This document shows positions 16,119-21,255 of a stretch of 21,255 bases of DNA, piece by piece. This DNA comes from Methanothermococcus okinawensis. GTDB taxonomy: Archaea; AGJL01; Methanococci; Methanococcales; Methanococcaceae. A program made the translations under genes and the position numbers. The stretch is taken from contig DQVU01000015.1 of assembly GCA_015661585.1 (NCBI GenBank), positions 1 to 21,255 of the forward strand, in the 5' to 3' direction. Positions within the stretch are counted from its first letter, which is position 1, and each line of letters starts with the position of its first letter. A model generated the notes under the pieces. That model saw only the letters and a list, made by a program, of their open reading frames with translations, was not told the DNA's origin and did no database searches.

Positions 16119-16258
16119 TTATATTTTATTTTATTGCCTTAGTTCCCATTCAAAAATCTTGTAAAAAATTAATGATTATTATAAAGATAAAAAAATAATG
16201 AAAAAGGTTTAAAAAATAAAAAAACTCCTATCCACCCCAAAAATAAATGTATCTTTTC

Positions 16259-16373
16259 CTACTCCTGAATATTGGAGAGGGAAATTCTCTGAATATATCC
16301 TAACTACAACTGTGGGATAACCTTATATTATGTAGAAAATTTCTCATCCTACCCAGTGTTCAGGAAAGATCCT
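16259..16373. repeat. Dispersed intergenic repeat, copy E (short form)
   Basis: CTACTCCTGAATATTGG (16259-16275) and AGTGTTCAGGAAAGATCCT (16355-16373) are exact reverse complements of the boundaries of the left unit of copy D (10735-10751 and 10671-10689), so copy E is the same unit in the opposite orientation. The interiors differ in length: 115 bp here, 81 bp in D. The interior at 16295-16318 read on the minus strand matches 20415-20437 in copy G (ATCCCACAGTTGTAG against ATCCAACAGTTATAG). No ORF. Confidence 0.7.
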
Positions 16374-16479
16374 AGGATATAGATTTTGTTTAGAGGTATT
16401 AACAGATAAATAAAAATTAATTAAGATAAATATACCTGTATGATCTTAATGTATTGAACAAATATTTTTGGTGAAACCC

Positions 16480-17505
16480 ATGAAAATTTCAGTCTACGGA
16501 GCAGGAAATCAAGATCTATATGTCAACAAACTTAAACTCCCACGACTCTTTGGAGGAGAGCCACCATACGGTGGAAGTAGGATGGCTATGGAGTTTGCAG
16601 AGGCAGGACATGACGTTGTACTTGCAGAACCTAATAGAGATGTACTTAGTGAGGATATGTGGAGGGAAGTTGAAGAATCTGGAGTAAAAGTTACTAATAA
16701 CGACATGGAGGCTGCAAAGCATGGAGAACTACATATACTATTTACACCCTTTGGGAGTTATACTGCAAATATTGTTAAGAATATCATCCCCTATTTACCA
16801 AGGGATGCAGTGATTTTAACTACCTGTACTATTTCTCCTGTTGCTCTATATTCCTGTCTCAGATACGAACTAAGAGAGAGAAAGGACATAGGCATTACTT
16901 CAATGCACCCTGCTGCAGTTCCAGGTACACCTCAACATGATCACTACGTGATAGGTGGAACCTCTCTAGATGGAAAGGATTATCTAACAGAAGAACAGTT
17001 GAGGAAGTGTATTCAGTTAGTAGAGAGTGTTAATAAGAAAGCTTACGTAGTCCCTGTAGATGTGGTACCTACAGTTTCAGATATGGGAGCACTTGTAACT
17101 GCTATAGCGCTGGTAGGGATTTTGGAGTACTACACTGTCGGTAGAAGAGTTATAAATGCTCCTAAAAAGATGATTGAACAGCAGATAGTTATGACACTCC
17201 AGACTTTGGCCTCTCTTATAGAAACTTCAGGTATTTATGGTTTATTAAAGGCCCTTAATGTGGAGCTAGTTATAAAGAGTGCTTCCTCCATGCACCTTTT
17301 GAAAGAGCAGAAAGGATTAGAGGTAGCTTTAGATATACTAAAGAATTTAGATGAAAAAATACTAGAAAGATCTAAAAACGCTGAAATAAATTCAACAACA
17401 CTTGTAGCCTCCCAGGCACTTGTAAAAGAACTTAAAGCCCTAATTGGAGGAAAGGCAGCGGAAGGTGTCATAGAGAGGAGTAGGAAAAAACTCTTTATGA
17501 AGTAG
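16480..17505 (+). CDS. Hmd paralog (HmdII/HmdIII type), methylene-H4MPT dehydrogenase-related
   Basis: The 341-residue protein belongs to the [Fe]-hydrogenase (Hmd) family but to the paralogous HmdII/III branch. It has Rossmann start MKISVYGAGN, the insertion KLKLPRLFGGEPPYGGSRMA (18-37), TTCTISP with Cys116 and SMHPAAVPG with His143. Cys116 aligns with the FeGP-iron ligand Cys176 of Hmd. The essential Hmd His14 (GAGCYRTH) is replaced by Tyr14 (GAGNQDLY). That fits a protein that can bind the FeGP cofactor without being the main dehydrogenase; a sensing or regulatory role has been proposed for such paralogs. The true start is ATG 16480, behind GGTGA (16470-16474); an in-frame TTG at 16468 overlaps that site. 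It is alone after a 754-bp gap. Confidence 0.88.
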   Translation: MKISVYGAGNQDLYVNKLKLPRLFGGEPPYGGSRMAMEFAEAGHDVVLAEPNRDVLSEDMWREVEESGVKVTNNDMEAAKHGELHILFTPFGSYTANIVKNIIPYLPRDAVILTTCTISPVALYSCLRYELRERKDIGITSMHPAAVPGTPQHDHYVIGGTSLDGKDYLTEEQLRKCIQLVESVNKKAYVVPVDVVPTVSDMGALVTAIALVGILEYYTVGRRVINAPKKMIEQQIVMTLQTLASLIETSGIYGLLKALNVELVIKSASSMHLLKEQKGLEVALDILKNLDEKILERSKNAEINSTTLVASQALVKELKALIGGKAAEGVIERSRKKLFMK

Positions 17506-17506
17506 T

Positions 17507-17602
17507 GAAACTCTGTCCCAGATACATGGGAGAGTAAAGCATCAAAGAGACCATATTATACTTAAATATTGTTGTTATTCTGGTATGGAGAAGAGAACAG
17601 AA
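17507..17602. repeat. Short repeat-like remnant between convergent genes
   Basis: AACTCTGTCCCAGATACATG resembles the left end of copy A (TACTCTGTTTCCCAGTACAT), and AATATTGTTGTT followed by TTCTGGTATGGAGAAGAGA resembles the right end of copy B. The order of ends is preserved in about 90 bp. Suggestive only. Confidence 0.3.
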
Positions 17603-17603
17603 C

Positions 17604-18050
17604 CTAAATCAACTCCTCTATCAACTCCTTCAATTTAACTACTACTGGTATAGGGTTGTGGAATGCTCGAGCAGAGTATGTCACTATTCCTTCTTCCTTT
17701 AAGTCTTCTATATATTCACCTTTCACCTTTCTACCAAATACTATAGCATAGGTCTTTGCATTATACACCGATTTATAGGATATAATATAATTTACCGCAG
17801 CATCGTTATGGACAAATCCCACTATAGCATCCACCTCTAATCTATTTTTCAGTCCTTTCTCTATATCCTGGAACCCTACACCTTTCAGATAGTATCTCTC
17901 TGGATCCGCTGTTTCAAGGAGTTTCAATGCTGCAGGGTTTGCAGAAAGGATAATCATACACCCACGGTTTTTCAACATATTTAAAAGGTATAGAGTAGAG
18001 GGAATTAAAACAGGAGGTTCAGGACATCCTATTATAACAAGTACCCTCAA
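17604..18050 (-). CDS. DUF1890 family protein
   Basis: The product of about 148 residues matches the methanogen DUF1890 family. It has a Rossmann-like first strand RVLVIIGCPEPPVLIPSTLY, an alternating beta-alpha body (CMIILSANPAALKLLE; VDAIVGFVHNDAAVNYI) and the end SARAFHNPIPVVVKLKELIE. Function is unknown; the conserved GCPEPP loop suggests a binding site near the N-terminus. The frame also opens at GTG 18059, directly after the DUF1894 stop, but that GTG is within the GGTGG ribosome-binding site and TTG 18050 is properly spaced. The residue count differs by three and the choice is uncertain. It is last in the operon with DUF1894 and a pilin-like gene. Confidence 0.78.
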   Translation of the reverse strand: MRVLVIIGCPEPPVLIPSTLYLLNMLKNRGCMIILSANPAALKLLETADPERYYLKGVGFQDIEKGLKNRLEVDAIVGFVHNDAAVNYIISYKSVYNAKTYAIVFGRKVKGEYIEDLKEEGIVTYSARAFHNPIPVVVKLKELIEELI

Positions 18051-18059
18051 AGATACCAC

Positions 18060-18371
18060 CTACCAGAACTTCAGTATGGATAAAATACCACCTTTTTTAT
18101 CTTTATTATCTTTCTCCCCTCGAGAGGATTCACTGAGGGGTACCTTTAAAACAAAGGTCCCGTAGCATGGTTTTGTATAAGGAAATATAACAAAGTCTCC
18201 ATGATAGGCTACTGGTATTGGAGGTTTTCCTATTAGAAGTACTCCCTTTATAACCTCTTCTCCAGCCTTCAAGTATCTTATATCCTTAAAGTTCTTTCTG
18301 ATGTAGTTGGAACACTCTTTGAATGTTCCTTTAAATAGAATCTCGTAGTTGTAGTTCTCTATACAGGACAT
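18060..18371 (-). CDS. DUF1894 family protein
   Basis: The 103-residue product matches DUF1894, a family known from methanogens. It starts MSCIENYNYEILFKGTFKEC and contains GVLLIGKPPIPVAYHGDFVIF and the conserved PYTKPCYGTFVLKVP, followed by a charged, probably flexible tail ending ILKFW. Function unknown. It lies 11 bp behind the pilin-like gene and its stop abuts the DUF1890 start region, so the two DUF genes look translationally coupled. Adjacency of DUF1894 and DUF1890 in methanogens supports a shared role. The upstream sequence AAGTGAAACC serves as ribosome-binding site. Confidence 0.82.
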   Translation of the reverse strand: MSCIENYNYEILFKGTFKECSNYIRKNFKDIRYLKAGEEVIKGVLLIGKPPIPVAYHGDFVIFPYTKPCYGTFVLKVPLSESSRGEKDNKDKKGGILSILKFW

Positions 18372-18382
18372 GGTTTCACTTT

Positions 18383-18772
18383 TTAATCTACTATAACTAT
18401 AGTTATATTGTATATACTGGGATCCACATCTGCTCTATCGTATATCAGTCTCTCTATAAGATTAATAGTTGAGATATCTAAAGGACTCTGATTTTTTATA
18501 TATATGGAGATATTTGTTTTATCTGAATCGTAGGACATACCAAGATATAGTATAGGGTACTCAACATTACTCCCGTTGTACCTTGAATTTACAAGAGAAA
18601 TGGCAGTTTTAGCTCCAATATCTATTTTATCTAGATCTCTATCCCTCTTATCTAAATTGTTGTTCATAAAGTGATAGATGGAGGCAATAGAGAGAGTAAG
18701 TATAACAAGTAATAATATAGAAAACTCCAGGGATAGTTGGCCTCTTTTTTTAATTAAGGTTTTTATAATCAT
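18383..18772 (-). CDS. Class III signal peptide (type IV pilin-like) protein
   Basis: The 129-residue protein starts with a short basic leader and then RGQLSLEFSILLLVILTLSI, in which QLSLEF fits the archaeal class III signal consensus QxSxE. Cleavage by the prepilin peptidase EppA is expected between Gly11 and Gln12. The hydrophobic stretch (17-34) would form the pilin N-terminal helix. The remainder is an extracellular domain with possible N-glycosylation sequons (NGS near residue 66, NIS near residue 87). It may be a minor pilin or a pseudopilin-like surface protein. ATG 18772 follows AGTGAAAAGT; an in-frame GTG at 18781 is probably part of that site. It leads an operon with DUF1894 and DUF1890. 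Confidence 0.78.
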   Translation of the reverse strand: MIIKTLIKKRGQLSLEFSILLLVILTLSIASIYHFMNNNLDKRDRDLDKIDIGAKTAISLVNSRYNGSNVEYPILYLGMSYDSDKTNISIYIKNQSPLDISTINLIERLIYDRADVDPSIYNITIVIVD

Positions 18773-18929
18773 ACTTTTCACTAATATGATTTTATTTTTA
18801 ATATCTTATTTAATGATATCAATTAAGAATAAAAATATAAATAAATATCCTTAAGTTTTTATCAAGGGGTAAATAAGGATAATGATTATAAAAAATAAAA
18901 AAATATATAATAATAAAAAAATATATAAT

Positions 18930-19165
18930 AGAAGAACTACGAGACTCATTATTACTCTCCTATGGAGTTCCATTTAAGAGTAAATGGGGATTTTCCACGG
19001 TATTGAATTATCTTATTTCAGTGTATAAAAAACTTTTATTATTTTATTATTACTTAATGGGAAAATTAATTATTTTTAATTTTTTAATATTTATAGCTGT
19101 TTAACATTTTTAACTGTTTTTAATCATTTTTTAATTCTTACTTTAAAATAGGAACCAGGGTTTTA
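18930..19165. repeat. Probable decayed dispersed repeat, copy F
   Basis: The clearest link is TACTTTAAAATAGGAACCAG (19140-19159), which resembles ACTTTAATGGGAACTAGGGTTT of copy D and AGAACTAGGGTATTTTTAG of copy G. The left end (ACTCTCCTATGGAGTTCC near 18955) is only vaguely similar to other ends. Between 18782 and 18920 there is only AT-rich sequence, including a short tandem AAAAAAATATATAATA (18897-18930). No ORF. Confidence 0.35.
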
Positions 19166-19170
19166 AATAC
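19161..19170 (+). promoter_or_regulatory. TATA box for the potassium channel gene
   Basis: TTTTAAATAC, about 54-63 bases before the start codon; transcription would begin near 19190-19195, leaving a leader of about 30 nt. Confidence 0.4.
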
Positions 19171-19223
19171 CTGTAATAATTATTATAATTTAATGTTACA
19201 ACAATCTCTTAACAGGGTCTTAA

Positions 19224-20243
19224 ATGGAGGTTGTTAACAGGATAAAATTAAGTATATTAACAATGATCTTACTAATTTTAATTTACGCCCTTGTAATGAT
19301 GTACTTGGAGAGTTTATCTTTTACGAATGCCCTATATTTCTCCATAGTAACTATATCTACAGTTGGGTATGGAGATATCACACCTACAACAGAACTCGGG
19401 AGGATGATCTCCTCTATCTATATTCTATGTGGTGTTGGTATAGGATTGTATGCCTTAGGTAACGTTGCTGAATTTTTTGTAAGTGGATACTTTAAAAAAA
19501 CAGATAGGATGAGAAAGATGGAAAATAGGATAAAAAAGTTGAAAGATCATTATATTATCTGTGGATATGGTAAATGTGGTAAAGTTATAACTAAAAAACT
19601 TGAGAAGTCTGGAGCAAAGTATGTGGTTATAGATATCAACGAAAAGATTTTAGAGGAGGAATTAGAGAACAACCCTAACTTTAACTACATAGTAGGAGAC
19701 GCTACCCATGACGAAGTACTGATAAAAGCTGGAATTGATAAGGCTAGGGGACTAATATCTGCTGTATCTAGAGATTCTGATAACGTATATATAACTCTTT
19801 CTGCCAAGAGACTGAATCCCAATATCTTCGTTGTAGCAAAGGCTGAGGAAAAGGTATCTATGGATAAGTTGTTGATCGCTGGCGCTGATAGGGTAGTTTC
19901 TCCCTATATCATAGGGGGACTTAGAATGGCTGCACTTGCCCTGAAGGTTGACATACTTGATTTTATATCTACTTTCATGTCTATAGCAAGATACGAGTAC
20001 GATGAGGACTTGGAGATAAGGAAGATAAAGGTTAAAAGTAACTCCCCCCTGGCAGATAAAAAGTTATATGAATCTAAGATTCGGGAGAAATTTGGGGCAA
20101 ATATTATAGGTATAAAGAAAAGAGATAAACTGGTAATAAACCCATCTGCAGATACTGAAATATCTTCTGGAGATATTATCTATGCCTTTGGTACAGGAGA
20201 ACAGTTGGACAATCTTGAGAGGGTTGCAAGGGGGTCTTTTTAA
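19224..20243 (+). CDS. RCK-gated potassium channel (MthK type, two transmembrane)
   Basis: The 339-residue protein has a TM1 helix (about 8-28), a pore helix and the selectivity filter TVGYGD (46-51), and a TM2 helix (about 61-88). A linker leads to an RCK/TrkA-N domain: Rossmann HYIICGYGKCGKVI (109-122), then an acidic end of beta2 (VVIDINEK, about 134-141). The C-terminal TrkA-C lobe (about 258-339) ends SSGDIIYAFGTGEQL. This is the layout of MthK, a Ca2+-gated K+ channel that assembles as a tetramer with an octameric gating ring. Met96 and Met100 just before the RCK domain could allow internal initiation of free RCK subunits, as Met107 does in MthK. The ribosome-binding site is weak (AGGGTC). 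Confidence 0.92.
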   Translation: MEVVNRIKLSILTMILLILIYALVMMYLESLSFTNALYFSIVTISTVGYGDITPTTELGRMISSIYILCGVGIGLYALGNVAEFFVSGYFKKTDRMRKMENRIKKLKDHYIICGYGKCGKVITKKLEKSGAKYVVIDINEKILEEELENNPNFNYIVGDATHDEVLIKAGIDKARGLISAVSRDSDNVYITLSAKRLNPNIFVVAKAEEKVSMDKLLIAGADRVVSPYIIGGLRMAALALKVDILDFISTFMSIARYEYDEDLEIRKIKVKSNSPLADKKLYESKIREKFGANIIGIKKRDKLVINPSADTEISSGDIIYAFGTGEQLDNLERVARGSF

Positions 20244-20362
20244 AGTCAGTTATAACATTTTAAACTTATAAATAAAAATACTAATATATAAAATTTTGAC
20301 AATCTAGGATTTTTTATTCTGATTTAATTATTTTTATTCTTTAAATAATTAATAAAAAAATA

Positions 20363-20580
20363 TTTTCTGAACACTAAAGATAAAGATTAGGAATTTTGTT
20401 ATGATATAAGGGATATCCAACAGTTATAGCTAGATATGGGGAAATTACCCTTCTTCTAAGGTTTAGAAGTAGGATATCTATTTATATTTTCTTTTTTTCT
20501 TTAAACTATCACTTTTGATGAGAACTAGGGTATTTTTAGTTATTTTTATTGGGATTATAAAAATAGTTCTTTTTAAAATT
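20363..20580 (+). repeat. Dispersed intergenic repeat, copy G
   Basis: TTTTCTGAACACTAAAGATA (20363-20382) parallels copy D (TTTCCTGAACACTAAGATAA). ATCCAACAGTTATAGCTAGA (from 20415) parallels the inside of copy E. 20468-20496 matches copy D 10747-10775 at 27 of 29 positions, and AGAACTAGGGTATTTTTAG (20521-20539) parallels the distal part of D. The order of blocks is the same as in D. It lies between the convergent channel and porF genes. No ORF. Confidence 0.65.
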
Positions 20581-20587
20581 AGGAAAA

Positions 20588-21001
20588 TTATATATAAGTA
20601 TATATCCTCTTAAGTTTTGAAACCAGTTTCTCTCTCTTACTTACTACGTTCTCCTCCCTGTACTGTAGTGCCCCAGTTGGACATACCTTTTTACACATCT
20701 CCAAATCGTACATGTAGCACCCATGACATTTAAAGGCCTTTCCAGTGTTAGGATCTATTCTCATTATTCCAAAGGGGCATGCATCTACACATAAACCACA
20801 ACCTATACATCTATCATTTACTACTACCTTATCTTCTATCCACTCTATGGCTCCAACTGGACATACGTTATAACAGGGGGCATCCTCACAGTGCATACAC
20901 TTTATAGGGGTTTTATCTATTACCACTATTCCATTTGTTGGACATACCCTTTCACAACTTTTACAGCCTATACATAATTTGGCGTTAGGTATTAACTTCA
21001 T
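20588..21001 (-). CDS. porF: PorF-type polyferredoxin of pyruvate oxidoreductase (four 4Fe-4S sites)
   Basis: The 137-residue protein has sixteen cysteines in four cluster-binding sets: 10/13/16/20, 35/38/43/47, 65/68/71/75 and 92/95/103/107. Several end in CP, the usual ferredoxin form. Sets 2 and 4 have wider spacing like the electron-transfer subunits of the HycB/CooF group. With the partial gene just upstream it matches the porEF pair of Methanococcales, which follows porCDAB and is needed for full pyruvate synthase activity. It probably passes electrons to pyruvate:ferredoxin oxidoreductase. GGTGGAAGG precedes ATG 21001, and the gap to the upstream gene is 12 bp. The assignment to PorF rests on size, cluster layout and pairing; other polyferredoxins are possible. 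Confidence 0.75.
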   Translation of the reverse strand: MKLIPNAKLCIGCKSCERVCPTNGIVVIDKTPIKCMHCEDAPCYNVCPVGAIEWIEDKVVVNDRCIGCGLCVDACPFGIMRIDPNTGKAFKCHGCYMYDLEMCKKVCPTGALQYREENVVSKREKLVSKLKRIYTYI

Positions 21002-21013
21002 CCTTCCACCAAA

Positions 21014-21255
21014 TTACAACTTACTATCGACCTTGGCGGGAATTATTATCTTTGAGATTATAGAATCTTTTTTAAATTCCTTTTTCTTTAATTTGCCCAT
21101 AATCTCAAGGTTTTTACCTCTCTTTTCAAATATAATATCGTTTATATCTACTACCTCCAAGCACCTCTTGGAACAGGCCTTAACACAGGCGTACTCGTTA
21201 TCCCTCTCTATACACAGGGAGCATTTATGGGCTATATCTGTCATAGTTATGGCAC
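21014..21255 (-). CDS. porE: PorE-type iron-sulfur protein, C-terminal part, cut by right edge
   Basis: The frame stays open to the window edge: upstream of ATG 21244 the codons read Ala-Ile-Thr without a stop. The visible 80 residues are therefore probably the C-terminal half of a longer ferredoxin-like protein. Visible cysteines include CSLC, then CVKACSKRC, a HycB/CooF-like cluster motif, where a preceding cluster would be expected off the edge. The tail (KRGKNLEIMGKLKKKEFKK onward) is basic and lacks cysteines. It sits 12 bp before the PorF-type gene, as expected for the porCDABEF operon, whose remaining genes should lie to the right. The internal ATG should not be read as the true start. 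Confidence 0.68.
   Translation of the reverse strand, partial: AITMTDIAHKCSLCIERDNEYACVKACSKRCLEVVDINDIIFEKRGKNLEIMGKLKKKEFKKDSIISKIIIPAKVDSKL

Noticed and set aside
18897..18930. Short AT-rich tandem copies as a CRISPR or origin
   Set aside because: Only two copies of a 16-base AT unit; no spacers, cas genes or Cdc6/Orc1-type ORB boxes seen.
21014..21244. Complete 76-residue protein starting at ATG 21244
   Set aside because: The frame is open to the window edge and the cysteine pattern implies a missing upstream half, so it is treated as partial PorE.
1..21255. Insertion sequence or provirus
   Set aside because: No transposase, integrase or phage-like ORF in any frame; all sizeable genes have housekeeping or methanogen-core assignments with similar codon use.

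Overview
This window looks like a chromosomal segment of a thermophilic methanogen of the order Methanococcales (Methanocaldococcus, Methanotorris or Methanothermococcus type; I cannot choose among them). The reasons are very low GC intergenic DNA, archaeal TATA boxes, GGTGA-type ribosome-binding sites, and a methanogen gene set: MptA for methanopterin, an Hmd paralog, an EhbA-like hydrogenase subunit, PorE/PorF ferredoxins, DUF1890/DUF1894, and class III (QxSxE) pilin-like signal peptides. No virus, plasmid, transposase, CRISPR array, tRNA or rRNA was recognised.

Layout. 1-568 (-): N-terminal part of an M24 Xaa-Pro peptidase running off the left edge. 843-1012: a structured RNA candidate with its own TATA box. 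1088-1471 (+): rps8e. 2269-3498 (+): argD. 3502-4811 (-): rpl21e, rpo4 and a DUF655 gene in one operon. 5270-6598 (-): pus10. 6827-7213 (+): orphan wHTH-like protein, convergent with an ehbA-like gene. 7625-8053 (+): prefoldin alpha. 8375-9418 (+): pelota. 9474-10379 (-): TtuA/NcsA-type tRNA thiolase. 11023-12807 (-): fused inositol-phosphatase-like/NAD kinase. 12928-15725 (+): secreted Lon-like protease followed by mptA. About 16022-16118: second RNA candidate. 16480-17505 (+): Hmd paralog. 17604-18772 (-): pilin-like protein, DUF1894, DUF1890. 19224-20243 (+): RCK-gated K+ channel. 20588-21255 (-): porE (partial) and porF.

How the genes relate. Much of the window is housekeeping for translation and RNA: S8e, L21e, Rpo4, Pus10, pelota, TtuA. 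The rest serves methanogen energy and cofactor metabolism: MptA makes the pterin of tetrahydromethanopterin, the Hmd paralog belongs to the methylene-H4MPT dehydrogenase family, the EhbA-like protein belongs to the anabolic hydrogenase, and PorE/F feed electrons to pyruvate synthase.

The least explained content lies between genes. Long AT-rich gaps carry degenerate copies of dispersed, inverted-repeat-bounded, non-coding sequence in at least two related subfamilies. Exact 17- and 19-base matches join gaps more than 5 kb apart, and one copy is a roughly 315-bp imperfect palindrome. With the two RNA candidates, these are the best leads for something undescribed.
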